This document shows positions 1 through 7,004 of a DNA stretch of 64,000 nt, piece after piece (within the stretch, counting starts at the first letter, position 1; each line of letters opens with the position of its first letter). The stretch is from the NCBI GenBank assembly GCA_963716215.1, contig OY970298.1, positions 186,001 to 250,000 on the forward strand. Reading direction: 5' to 3'. Source of the stretch: JACVRW01 sp963716215 (GTDB lineage: Bacteria; Actinomycetota; Thermoleophilia; Solirubrobacterales; Thermoleophilaceae). Under the pieces are notes generated by a model. That model had not been told where the DNA came from, did no database searches, and saw only the letters and a list, made by a program, of their open reading frames with translations. Both the position numbers and the translations under genes were made by a program.

Positions 1-178
1 CGTCTCCGCCGTCGCCGCCGTTGGCGTTCGCCTCGCCTCCGGTGGCGGTGTCGTCACCCTGCGTAACCGTCGAGCTGTTCCCCGGGTCTGGGACCTCGGG
101 GATCTCGAGGGCCGACGCGGGCGCCGCACCCACTGCCATGGCGAGCATTGCCGCCATGACCACGGTGATGCGCTTCAT
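1..178 (-). CDS. Secreted protein of unknown function, N-terminal part only
   Basis: Reading leftwards from an ATG at 178, 59 codons remain open to the window edge, so the gene is cut. The first 23 or so residues (MKRITVVMAAMLAM, then a small-residue stretch ending PASA) form a classic Sec signal peptide with a cleavage site near ASA-LEIP. The mature part starts Pro/Asp-rich and becomes Gly/Asn/Asp-rich (TGGEANANGGDGGD), which suggests a low-complexity extracellular or wall-associated protein. A purine-rich GAGGAAG about 7 bases upstream of the ATG is a good ribosome binding site. It lies downstream of another minus-strand secreted protein, 92 bp away. No family is recognised. Confidence 0.6.
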   Translation of the reverse strand, partial: MKRITVVMAAMLAMAVGAAPASALEIPEVPDPGNSSTVTQGDDTATGGEANANGGDGGD

Positions 179-270
179 GTGGTCTTCCTCTCTATGTCGA
201 ACGCTGACTGCCTCGCCGGGCTGTGGAATCGGTGGATCCCCGGCGCGATCCTGGTCAGGCGCTGTGAGCG

Positions 271-1164
271 CTAGCCAGGGCGTTCGAGCAGCGAGATGAA
301 TGGTGTCGGGCGCAGGAAGCCCGACACCTGGCGAAGTGTGCGTACGGCTCTGGGCGCGAGCAGGGCGAGTGCGCCGAGCAGCACCGCGACGAAGAGGGAG
401 AAGCCGAAGCCGCCGCCCGTGCCCGCCGTGCCGGCCGACGCTGACAGCGGCGGCGGCTCTGGGCGGTGGGGGACATCCTGGGCCGGCTGCGAGCGTGCGC
501 CGGGCTTGTCCGCCGCAGCGCCTGGCGCGGGCGCGCCGGCCGGCTGGAAACCGTGGAAGGTGGCGCCAGAGGCCGGACGATCCGCATGCGTAACCGCACC
601 GGCAGGCCGCTTCGGGTCAGGCCGGTGGGCGACGGGGCGCGGCTGCATGGGCGCCTCTGTGACCGGGGCGTTGACCGGGGCGTCGACCGGCGGGGCCGCC
701 TGCTCAACCGGCGGCGCGGGCTGGCGAACACGCGGTGCGGGTGGCGTGGGGACGGCCTTCGGCAGAGCGCGCCCGGCCGTGTCGGAGAGCCGCCTGACCT
801 GATCGCCGACGGCGCCGAGCGCTCGGTCCGCGGTATCCGTGGAGGTCCGCGCGGCGTCGTCGACGGTCTGCGTGACCCGTTCGACGACCTGAGTGGCCGG
901 CGCCGTAACGGGCTCGAGCGCCTGCGTCGTGTCCTCGACGGCCCGCTGTGACAGGTCGCGGACCGGCTGGACGGCCTCGTTCACCTGTTCGGTGACCGCG
1001 GGAACCTGCGGCAGCTCGGGAGCAGGCGGCGGGCTGGGCGCGGCCGGCGCGACCGCTTCGACCGTGTCCGTCGCCGACTGCTGCACGGTGTCCAGGACGT
1101 CGGCGGACGCGCTGGCGGGCCAGACCAAGCAGATGGCACAGAGCGCTACCGCGAGCCTCCACAC
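271..1164 (-). CDS. Signal-peptide protein with Pro/Ala/Val-rich stalk and C-terminal membrane anchor
   Basis: The 297-residue product starts at GTG 1164 with a signal peptide (WRLAVALCAICLVWP, cleavage near ASA-DV). A long Ala/Val/Thr/Gln-rich region follows (residues ~25-130) with repeated VTQ/VERV-like heptad patterns that look helical. A Pro-rich stalk covers ~135-245. One hydrophobic segment near residues 255-275 (FGFSLFVAVLLGALALLAP) is followed by a short basic tail. That order suggests a surface protein held by one C-terminal membrane helix. The GTG is 7 bases from a TATACC -10-like hexamer and has no Shine-Dalgarno sequence, so the mRNA may be leaderless. No known family is recognised and function is unknown. 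Confidence 0.6.
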   Translation of the reverse strand: MWRLAVALCAICLVWPASASADVLDTVQQSATDTVEAVAPAAPSPPPAPELPQVPAVTEQVNEAVQPVRDLSQRAVEDTTQALEPVTAPATQVVERVTQTVDDAARTSTDTADRALGAVGDQVRRLSDTAGRALPKAVPTPPAPRVRQPAPPVEQAAPPVDAPVNAPVTEAPMQPRPVAHRPDPKRPAGAVTHADRPASGATFHGFQPAGAPAPGAAADKPGARSQPAQDVPHRPEPPPLSASAGTAGTGGGFGFSLFVAVLLGALALLAPRAVRTLRQVSGFLRPTPFISLLERPG

Positions 1165-1171
1165 AGGCCGA

Positions 1172-1177
1172 GGTATA
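1172..1177 (-). promoter_or_regulatory. -10-like element, probably leaderless start of the gene at 1164
   Basis: On the minus strand TATACC, preceded by TGG (extended -10 form), lies exactly 7 bases before GTG 1164. No Shine-Dalgarno sequence is present. Confidence 0.45.
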
Positions 1178-1208
1178 CCAAGAAGTGCACTGGACTAACC
1201 CAAAAATA

Positions 1209-1223
1209 CGCAAAAACTTTGCG
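1209..1223 (-). terminator. Small hairpin plus T-run after the L,D-transpeptidase gene
   Basis: CGCAAA and TTTGCG form a perfect 6-bp inverted repeat with a 3-base loop. On the minus strand TATTTTTG follows it, so it resembles a weak intrinsic terminator about 100 bp past the stop at 1321 and just upstream of the next promoter. Confidence 0.4.
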
Positions 1224-1254
1224 AGGATGCCGACGCTTAACTGAAAGCGCACGA

Positions 1255-1270
1255 GGTTCGGCTCCGAACC
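1255..1270. repeat. 16-bp inverted repeat in the intergenic region
   Basis: GGTTCGG-CT-CCGAACC is a perfect 7-bp inverted repeat with a 2-base centre, between the stop at 1321 and the promoter at 1172. It could be part of a compound terminator or an operator. Nothing distinguishes these. Confidence 0.4.
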
Positions 1271-1320
1271 CTGCGTACACAGGCGTCGCAAACCCGCACC
1301 ACGACTGATTTCCAGAGGCG

Positions 1321-2700
1321 CTAGGAGTGAATGAAGACCGGCGCGCCGAGCGGCACGTTGTTGATCAGCCAACGCGCCTGGCTTGCCTCCGCGCGCATGC
1401 ATCCGAGGCTGACCGGGTTGCCGATGCTCGACTCGTCGTTGGTCGCGTGAACGGCGAGCCGGTCGCCGCCGGGCCAGTACGGGGGCAGATCAGTCTGGTG
1501 CCCGGTGAGGGCGAGCACGCAGCAGCCATAGGGCGACTGCTCGGACGTGACCTCCAGCCGGTCCGTGACGGTGAAGCGGCCCTTCGGCGTGGGGTTGTCC
1601 TTGCGCCCGATCGCGACGGTCAGCTTGCGAACCGTCTTGCCGTTGTGGCGAACCATCAGCTTCCGCTTCGACAGGTCCGCGTGCAGCGACCACTCGACGC
1701 AGTCGACGCTAACCCGTTCGCGCCGCAGCCAGGCGATCTCGCCGTTCTTGAGCTCCGACGCCTGGACTCCGAGCCACTCGCCGCGCTGGCTCACCACGCC
1801 GAGCACGCGCGGCGACCCCCACTCGGTCTTGGGCGTGATGCGCAGCCGCTTCTCCCCGCCCGGCTCGCGGTAGAGCACCGTCGAGCGACGCACCGAGGCG
1901 GTCGAATAGCACGCGGTCTTGCCCGGCTCGGTCGGGAACGGGGCGGCCAGCGGGCCGCCCTCCTCGGGCACGAAGTGACGCGTGCCGTCGCCGCCACCGT
2001 CGCTGCTGCGCGGCACGACGCGCTCGGAGTCGCCGAACTGAGTGGCGCCGATCACACCCGCAGCACCCACCAGCGCCGCGATCCCTAGGCCGATAAGGGC
2101 CATCGGGACGGCGCGCTTCGGGGGGTCGGGGGCTTCGCGCTCGCGCTCGGCGAACATCTCGAGCACGGGCTGGGGCGGGGTGTCGGGCTGCGGGTCCGCC
2201 CCCGGCTCGGCTTGGGCCTCCGGCTCGGGCTCGGGCTCGGCCTCGGCCTCGGCCTGCTGTGCCTCGACCGGCTCGACCGGCTCGATGTCGGGGGGCGGCG
2301 GCACCGGTGCCAGCGCCGGCGGGTCGGGCTTGGGGCTCTCGTCAGGAACCGGCACGGCCGCCAGGCGCGAGCGACTGCCGCCGGCGGCGAACTCCTCGCC
2401 CAGCGAGGCCACGGCCTGGCTCCAGGTGCTGGGCTCCAGTAGCGCCTTCAGCACCGCCCCGAGATCCTCGCCGCGCTGGAGCTCCATCTCGTCCGCCAGC
2501 CGCTCGATCGCTCGCGCACGACTCCGGGCGACCTCGGAGGGCGAGCACTCGTACAGCCGCCCGAGCGCCTCGTCCGGGACGCGGCGGCGCAGCGACAGCG
2601 AGAGCAGCTCGCGGTCGCGCGGGGGTATGCGATCGAGCGCTTCGGCGAGCTGTTCGGGGCGGATCACGCTGGGTCTCTTCTCCAGGCGCGCGGGGGGCAT
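1321..2700 (-). CDS. Sigma-region-4-like HTH, transmembrane helix and L,D-transpeptidase fusion
   Basis: Residues ~15-75 (RPEQLAEALDRIPPRDREL, then LGRLYECSPSEVARSRARAI) look like sigma-70 region 4, a helix-turn-helix that normally contacts -35 DNA. An acidic, Pro-rich linker (~110-180) leads to one transmembrane helix at ~187-212. Residues ~235-320 look like an SH3-type region and ~325-459 are a YkuD-type L,D-transpeptidase domain, which makes 3-3 crosslinks or protein links in peptidoglycan. The catalytic motif is visible: His418 in HATN and Cys434 in SLGCMR (usually SHGC[IV]R). Orientation with N inside and C outside would put DNA binding in the cytoplasm and catalysis at the wall. No sigma region 2 is present, so it is not a sigma factor itself. 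Confidence 0.8.
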   Translation of the reverse strand: MPPARLEKRPSVIRPEQLAEALDRIPPRDRELLSLSLRRRVPDEALGRLYECSPSEVARSRARAIERLADEMELQRGEDLGAVLKALLEPSTWSQAVASLGEEFAAGGSRSRLAAVPVPDESPKPDPPALAPVPPPPDIEPVEPVEAQQAEAEAEPEPEPEAQAEPGADPQPDTPPQPVLEMFAEREREAPDPPKRAVPMALIGLGIAALVGAAGVIGATQFGDSERVVPRSSDGGGDGTRHFVPEEGGPLAAPFPTEPGKTACYSTASVRRSTVLYREPGGEKRLRITPKTEWGSPRVLGVVSQRGEWLGVQASELKNGEIAWLRRERVSVDCVEWSLHADLSKRKLMVRHNGKTVRKLTVAIGRKDNPTPKGRFTVTDRLEVTSEQSPYGCCVLALTGHQTDLPPYWPGGDRLAVHATNDESSIGNPVSLGCMRAEASQARWLINNVPLGAPVFIHS

Positions 2701-2727
2701 CGGACCGCGCGCGGGACTCGTTCAAGC

Positions 2728-2743
2728 GTACTGGCGGTACTGG
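2728..2743. repeat. Two 7-bp direct repeats upstream of the HTH-transpeptidase gene
   Basis: GTACTGG occurs at 2728-2734 and 2737-2743 (9-bp period), upstream of the minus-strand start at 2700 and overlapping a TACGCT -10-like hexamer on that strand. It could be an operator. No regulator is identified. Confidence 0.3.
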
Positions 2744-2799
2744 CCGGAGCGGGGCGATTGACGCGCAGTCCAGAATTCCGCTTCCATGCGTGCGGAAAT

Positions 2800-2888
2800 G
2801 GAGGGGTGGCAGAGTCCGGTCGATTGCAGCTGCCTTGAAAGCAGCCGGCCCTGCAAGGGGCCCGGGGGTTCGAATCCCTCCCCCTCCG
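2800..2888 (+). tRNA. tRNA-Ser (anticodon TGA)
   Basis: The acceptor stem GGAGGGG (2800-2806) pairs with CCCCTCC (2881-2887), followed by discriminator G at 2888. The anticodon arm GCTGC-CTTGAAA-GCAGC places TGA at 2836-2838 and reads UCA codons. The T-arm contains GGTTCGAATCC. A long variable arm after the anticodon stem is typical of serine tRNAs. CCA is not encoded. The seryl-tRNA synthetase gene lies 1.4 kb downstream on the other strand. Confidence 0.97.
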
Positions 2889-2892
2889 TCTG

Positions 2893-4299
2893 ATGACCGG
2901 CGAGGACATTCTCCGTTCCTTCGCCGACGCCGAGCCACGGCCTTTCTGGCTCTCCCAACCGGGCGCGCCTGAGCCCGGTCCGCCGCTCGAGACCGGCGAG
3001 GAGGCCGACCTCCTGGTGATCGGCGGTGGCCTGACCGGTCTCTGGGCCGCACTGCTGGCCCGCGAGCGGGATCCGACCCGCGAGGTGGTGCTGCTCGAGG
3101 GGGAGCGAATCGCCTTCGGTGCCAGCGGGCGCAACGGCGGCTTCATGGACGCATCGCTGACGCACGGGATCGAGAACGGCGTGGCGCGCTGGCCCGACGA
3201 GATGCCAAGGCTGGAGGCGATGGGGCGGGACAACTTCGCGGCGATCCGCGACGCGATCGAGCGCCACGGGATCGATGCCGGCTTCGAGGAGACCGGCGAG
3301 CTGGCGTTCGCCGCCGCGCCGTACCAGGCCGAGTACATCGCCGAGGCGGTCGAGACCGCGCGCGCCTACGGCTGGCGGGCCGAGGCGCTGACCGCCGAGC
3401 AGGCCCAGGCGGAGGTCCACTCGCCGACCTACCACGGCGCCGCCTACCTGCCCGACGGGCGCGCGCTGGTCGACCCGGCTCGGCTGGCATGGGGGCTGGC
3501 CGCGGCGGCCCGGGCGGCGGGGGTCAGGGTGTGGGAGCGGTCACCGGTCGCGCGGCTCGAGCGCGATGGCGACGGCGTGCTCGCCACTACCCGGTCCGGG
3601 CTCGCGGTGCGCGCCCGCCGCGCGGTCCTGGCCACAAGCGCGTTCCCACCGCTGGTGCGCGCGATCCGGCGCTACGTGGTGCCGGTCTACGACTACGTGC
3701 TCGTGTCCGAGCCGCTCGACCGCGGGCAGCACGAGTCGCTCGGCTGGGCGCGCCGCCAGGGGCTGACCGACATGGGCAACCAGTTCCACTACTACCGGCT
3801 CACGAGCGACGACCGCGTCCTGTTCGGCGGCTACGACGCGATCTACAACTTCCGCAACGGGATGGGTCCGCACCTGGACGAGCGACAGGACTCGTTCGAG
3901 CTGTTGGCAACCCATTTCTTCGAGACCTTCCCCCAGCTGGAGGGGCTGCGGTTCACCCATCGTTGGGGTGGCGCGATCGACACCTGCTCGCGCTTCTCGG
4001 TGATGTTCGGCAAGGCGCTCGGAGGCCGGGCGGTGTTCGCGGTCGGCTACACCGGGCTCGGCGTGGCTGCCAGCCGCTTCGGCGCCGAGGTGTCGCTCGA
4101 CCTCGCCGACGGCCGCGACACCGAGCGCACCCGGCTCGGCATGGTGCGCAGCAAGCCGATCCCGTTCCCACCCGAGCCGCTGCGCTACGCGGGCATCACG
4201 ATCACCCGCCACGCGCTCGCCCGCGCCGACCGGCGCGAGGGCCGGCGCGGCCCGTGGCTGCGGGTGCTGGACCGGCTGGGGCTGGGCTTCGACAGCTAG
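2893..4299 (+). CDS. FAD-dependent oxidoreductase (DAO family)
   Basis: The 468-residue protein has a Rossmann FAD-binding motif near residues 38-52 (LLVIGGGLTGLWA). GASGRNGG near 75 is the signature seen in gamma-glutamylputrescine oxidase and related D-amino-acid-oxidase-fold amine oxidases. The C-terminal part carries a second flavin-contact region (FAVGYTGLGVAASRFGAE). It probably oxidises an amine or amino acid and passes electrons to O2; the substrate cannot be told. Its ATG lies only 4 bases after the tRNA-Ser gene and no other in-frame start exists upstream. It may therefore be transcribed with the tRNA and become leaderless after tRNA 3' processing. Its stop overlaps the serS stop in one CTAG. 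Confidence 0.85.
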   Translation: MTGEDILRSFADAEPRPFWLSQPGAPEPGPPLETGEEADLLVIGGGLTGLWAALLARERDPTREVVLLEGERIAFGASGRNGGFMDASLTHGIENGVARWPDEMPRLEAMGRDNFAAIRDAIERHGIDAGFEETGELAFAAAPYQAEYIAEAVETARAYGWRAEALTAEQAQAEVHSPTYHGAAYLPDGRALVDPARLAWGLAAAARAAGVRVWERSPVARLERDGDGVLATTRSGLAVRARRAVLATSAFPPLVRAIRRYVVPVYDYVLVSEPLDRGQHESLGWARRQGLTDMGNQFHYYRLTSDDRVLFGGYDAIYNFRNGMGPHLDERQDSFELLATHFFETFPQLEGLRFTHRWGGAIDTCSRFSVMFGKALGGRAVFAVGYTGLGVAASRFGAEVSLDLADGRDTERTRLGMVRSKPIPFPPEPLRYAGITITRHALARADRREGRRGPWLRVLDRLGLGFDS

Positions 4300-5531
4300 A
4301 TCGTCGCCGGCGCGCCGAACGGGTGCAGCACCTCGGGCACGGTCACGGTGCCGTCGTCGCCCTGGTGGTTCTCCGCGATCGCGATGATCGTCCGCCCCAC
4401 CGCCACGGCGGTGCCGTTGAGCGTGTGGACGGGCTGCGGGGACGCGCCCTCCTCGGGGCGGTGGCGCACCTCCAGGCGGCGTGCCTGGTAGGCGGTGGTG
4501 TTCGAGCACGAGGTGAGCTCGCGGTAGCGGCCCTGCCCGGGCAGCCAGGCCTCGAGGTCGTACTTCTTGGCGGCTGAGTTGCCGAGGTCGTTCGCGGCGA
4601 TGTTGACCACGCGGTAGGGGATCCCGAGCGCGGTGAGGATCTCCTCCTCGATCGCAAGCAGCCGCTCGTGCTCGGCTCCGGACTCCCCCGGCTCGACGAA
4701 GCTGAACATCTCGACCTTGTCGAACTGGTGCACGCGAAAGATCCCCTGCGTGTCCTTCCCCGCGGCGCCCGCCTCGCGGCGGAAGCAGGTGGAGAAGCCG
4801 GCGTAGCGGAGCGGCAGCTCGCCCGGGGCGAGGATCTCGCCCGCGTGCAGCGACGCGAGCGGCACCTCAGAGGTGCCGGCGAGGAACAGCTCGTCCTCCG
4901 GCACGCGGTAGATCTGCTGCTCGGTGTCGGGCAGCATGCCGGTGCCGAACAGCGCCGGCTCGCGCACCAACACGGGCGGGATCACGGGCGTGAAGCCCTT
5001 GCCGTCGAGCAGGTCCAGCACCCACTGGACGAGCGCGAACTCGAGCCTCACGAGGGGCCCCTTGAGGTACACGAAGCGCGAGCCGGCCACCCGAGCTCCC
5101 GCCTCGAGGCCCAGGTGCTCGGCCAGCAGCTCGACGTGGCTCTGACCCGTCGCGCCCGCCTTGCCCTCCTCGCGCAGGACCTCGTCCTCGACGGGCGCCG
5201 TAGGGTCGGCCAGGTTCGGCAGCGCCGCGAGCACGACCGCGCGCCGCTCCTCCACCCCCCGCAGCTCCTCCTCGAGCGTCTTCTCGCGCTCCGAGACCCC
5301 CTTCACGTCCGCGATCGCCTCCGCGCTGTCCGCACCGGAGCGCTGCAGCTCCCCGATCCGCTTCGACGCCTCGTTCTTGCGCCGCCTCAGCTCCTCCAGC
5401 TCCGGCAGTAGTGCCCGCCTGCGCTCGTCGAGCTCGAGCGCCTCGTCGAGCAGCGCCACATCGAATCCGCGCACGCGCAGCGCCGCCCGCGCGGCCTCCG
5501 GGTCCTCGCGGATCTCCTTGAGGTCGAGCAC
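4296..5531 (-). CDS. serS: Seryl-tRNA synthetase
   Basis: SerS charges tRNA-Ser with serine in the cytoplasm. I place the start at GTG 5531, giving M-LDLKEIREDPEAARAAL, the standard SerS N-terminus, and 411 residues. Longer readings run into the cytochrome gene. Residues ~28-100 form the long antiparallel coiled-coil arm that grips the tRNA-Ser variable arm. The catalytic core shows class II motif 2 (TCFRREAGAAGKDTQGIFR) and motif 3 (NGTAVAVGRTIIAIAENHQ). It is cotranscribed behind the cytochrome c gene (19-bp gap) and ends convergently with the oxidoreductase gene. A tRNA-Ser gene lies close by. Confidence 0.95.
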   Translation of the reverse strand: MLDLKEIREDPEAARAALRVRGFDVALLDEALELDERRRALLPELEELRRRKNEASKRIGELQRSGADSAEAIADVKGVSEREKTLEEELRGVEERRAVVLAALPNLADPTAPVEDEVLREEGKAGATGQSHVELLAEHLGLEAGARVAGSRFVYLKGPLVRLEFALVQWVLDLLDGKGFTPVIPPVLVREPALFGTGMLPDTEQQIYRVPEDELFLAGTSEVPLASLHAGEILAPGELPLRYAGFSTCFRREAGAAGKDTQGIFRVHQFDKVEMFSFVEPGESGAEHERLLAIEEEILTALGIPYRVVNIAANDLGNSAAKKYDLEAWLPGQGRYRELTSCSNTTAYQARRLEVRHRPEEGASPQPVHTLNGTAVAVGRTIIAIAENHQGDDGTVTVPEVLHPFGAPATI

Positions 5532-5550
5532 GGCGACCCCCGCGCCCCGG

Positions 5551-5964
5551 CTACTCGCCGGACGGGCCGGAGGCGGTCGGGTCGTTCGTGCCGCTCTCCT
5601 TGCCGGAGTATTCGGATAGGAAGTCGGCCACCGCCTCGGCCTCGTCGCCCACGACGATGTTGGCGGGCATGATGCCGCCCGAGAAGCCGCCGTTGCGGAT
5701 CGCGAACAGCACGTCGTCGCGGCTCTCCTTGCGGACGTTGAAGTTCGGGCCGTTGGTGCGCTCGCCGCCCTGCAGAGCCCCCGGCGGCTTGGAGCCGTAG
5801 GCGTTGGCGGCGTCCAGCGAGTGGCAGCCCGAGCAGCGCTCGTTGAACAGCTCGGCGCCCGCGTGGGCGGTCGTCTGATCCTCCGGGACCTCGATCTCAC
5901 CGCCGCACCCGGCGGCTACCAATGCGACCGTGGCGGCGCAGAGAATGGCGGTCAGGCGGGGCAC
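5551..5964 (-). CDS. Small lipoprotein cytochrome c
   Basis: The 137-residue product begins at GTG 5964 (VPRLTAILCAATVALVAAGC). It has a lipoprotein signal peptide with the lipobox Cys near residue 19. A single haem-binding CxxCH (CSGCHSL) lies near residue 45, and a likely axial Met sits in GGIMPANIVVG. This is a class I monohaem cytochrome c of the cytochrome c551/cbb3-III-like size, attached outside the membrane, probably carrying electrons to or from the respiratory chain. A longer upstream Met would overlap the divergent cupredoxin gene and is rejected. It starts 24 bp from that gene with a shared -10 element. Confidence 0.85.
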   Translation of the reverse strand: MPRLTAILCAATVALVAAGCGGEIEVPEDQTTAHAGAELFNERCSGCHSLDAANAYGSKPPGALQGGERTNGPNFNVRKESRDDVLFAIRNGGFSGGIMPANIVVGDEAEAVADFLSEYSGKESGTNDPTASGPSGE

Positions 5965-5972
5965 GGCGGCGC

Positions 5973-5979
5973 ATAGTAT
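5973..5979. promoter_or_regulatory. Bidirectional -10 element between cytochrome c and cupredoxin genes
   Basis: ATAGTAT reads TAGTAT on the plus strand (5974-5979, 9 bases before ATG 5989) and TACTAT on the minus strand (5978-5973, 8 bases before GTG 5964). Both match TAnnnT and both starts lack a Shine-Dalgarno sequence. The whole intergenic region is 24 bp. Confidence 0.6.
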
Positions 5980-5988
5980 CCGCTCCCA

Positions 5989-6369
5989 ATGCGTCGCCTC
6001 GCCGCCCCCTTCGCCATCCTCGCGCTGGCGGCCGGATGCGGCGGGGACGACGACGGCGACACCGGCCGCACGGTCACCGTCGACGCCGGCGGCAAGCTCG
6101 CGGTGGAGGCGCGCGAGTACTCGTTCGACCCCAGCGGGATCGTGGTGAGCGGCGCCGGTCCGCTGCGCATCGAGCTCCGCAACGACGGCGACCTGGCGCA
6201 CAACCTGCGCCTACGACGCGACGGCAAGGACGTCGGCGGAACCCCGAGCTTCCCGGGCGGACGCACCGAGTCCGCGAGCGTGGACCTGGAGCCGGGCACC
6301 TACGAGCTGCTCTGCACGGTCGGAGACCACGCCGAGCTCGGGATGAAGGGCAAGCTCGAGGTGAAGTAA
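5989..6369 (+). CDS. Cupredoxin-like copper lipoprotein
   Basis: The 126-residue protein begins with a lipoprotein signal (RRLAAPFAILALAAGC, Cys at residue 17). The mature domain is a plastocyanin/azurin-type beta sandwich. The likely type 1 copper ligands are His in LAHNL and the cluster C-TVGD-H-AELG-M near the C-terminus (Cys, His, Met). It probably shuttles electrons outside the membrane, with the divergent cytochrome c as a plausible partner. A related but distinct cupredoxin lies at 55520-55978. A strong hairpin follows the gene. The start is fixed by the shared -10 element and the short 24-bp divergent spacer. Confidence 0.82.
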   Translation: MRRLAAPFAILALAAGCGGDDDGDTGRTVTVDAGGKLAVEAREYSFDPSGIVVSGAGPLRIELRNDGDLAHNLRLRRDGKDVGGTPSFPGGRTESASVDLEPGTYELLCTVGDHAELGMKGKLEVK

Positions 6370-6451
6370 TGCCCCGACGGCGACCGGTTCGCCGCCGATG
6401 CTGACGACCTCCGGGCGAATCCTTCGCGGTTGGGTGGCCGTCACCGGACGT

Positions 6452-6488
6452 CGCCGGGGCAGAGTGGATTTCGCCGCCTGCCCCGGCG
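6452..6488. terminator. Bidirectional hairpin between convergent genes
   Basis: CGCCGGGGCAG (6452-6462) and CTGCCCCGGCG (6478-6488) form a perfect 11-bp stem with a 15-base loop. It sits between the plus-strand cupredoxin stop (6369) and the minus-strand anti-sigma stop (6494). There is no long T-run. Confidence 0.55.
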
Positions 6489-6493
6489 TTCCT

Positions 6494-6886
6494 CTAGGGC
6501 AATCGCTTCACCAGCCGCAGGCGCGTCCCGGCTTCCCCCGGGTACAGCTCCACGGCGTCCATCATGACCCGCATGAACTCCAGACCGCGACCGCTCTCCG
6601 GCATGTCTCCGCGGCGCGTCACGCGCGGCACGAAGCGTCCGGTGTCGACCACCTCGAACGAGAGCGTCCCGGGCTCCTCACTGACCACGATGTGGACCGG
6701 ATCGTCCGGTGAGCTCGACCCGTGCTGGATCGCGTTGGTCACCGCCTCGCTGATCGCCAGCTTGACCTGGTAGCAGTCGCTCGACGGCAGGCCGAGCTCG
6801 AGCGCGGCGCGCTCGGCGAAGTCGCGCGCCTCCTTGAGGCGTGCGAGGTCCGCGCTGATCGAATGCTCCCGCCGAGCGGCGATCAC
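6494..6886 (-). CDS. RsbW/SpoIIAB-type anti-sigma kinase (HATPase)
   Basis: The 130-residue protein is a single GHKL ATPase domain. The N box is SEAVTNAIQHG (around residue 50), and GRGLEFMRVMMD forms the ATP-lid/G2 region near residues 95-107. Such proteins either bind and inhibit an alternative sigma factor or phosphorylate an anti-anti-sigma factor. No STAS partner or sigma-B-like gene is adjacent, so its target lies elsewhere. The GTG at 6886 is chosen because it lies 7 bases from a TAAAAC hexamer. Upstream in-frame codons would run into the promoter region of the divergent DUF4331 gene. Confidence 0.85.
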   Translation of the reverse strand: MIAARREHSISADLARLKEARDFAERAALELGLPSSDCYQVKLAISEAVTNAIQHGSSSPDDPVHIVVSEEPGTLSFEVVDTGRFVPRVTRRGDMPESGRGLEFMRVMMDAVELYPGEAGTRLRLVKRLP

Positions 6887-6893
6887 CGGAGAA

Positions 6894-6899
6894 GTTTTA
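6894..6899 (-). promoter_or_regulatory. -10-like element of the anti-sigma gene
   Basis: TAAAAC on the minus strand, 7 bases before GTG 6886, with no Shine-Dalgarno sequence. The last position is C rather than the usual T, as in the elements at 1172 and 14853. Confidence 0.35.
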
Positions 6900-6917
6900 C
6901 GCCACCGAGTGATCCGG

Positions 6918-6934
6918 TTGCACCGACGCTGCGA
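6918..6934 (+). promoter_or_regulatory. Possible Nur-like operator upstream of DUF4331 gene
   Basis: TTGCAC-CGACG-CTGCGA matches the published Streptomyces Nur box (tTGCaa-N5-ttGCAA) at 9 of 12 fixed positions. It lies 71 bp upstream of the ATG at 7005. A further TTGCAC is at 6961. This is an inference from one approximate match. Confidence 0.25.
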
Positions 6935-7004
6935 AATGGAGGGGCAGCAGGAGGCGGGTGTTGCACAGGTTTCCGCCTCGTCACCTCTCAAAGGAGGACT
7001 CGCA

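Noticed and set aside
1321..2700. Annotation as a sigma factor
   Set aside because: Only a region-4-like domain is present; region 2 is missing and the C-terminus is an L,D-transpeptidase.
2300..2889. Prophage or integrative element next to tRNA-Ser
   Set aside because: No integrase, no repeat of the tRNA 3' end and no change in gene style around the tRNA.
4296..5900. Longer seryl-tRNA synthetase starting near 5900
   Set aside because: The extra N-terminal ~120 codons are Arg/Pro/Thr-rich and are the out-of-frame copy of the cytochrome c gene; the family N-terminus begins at GTG 5531.
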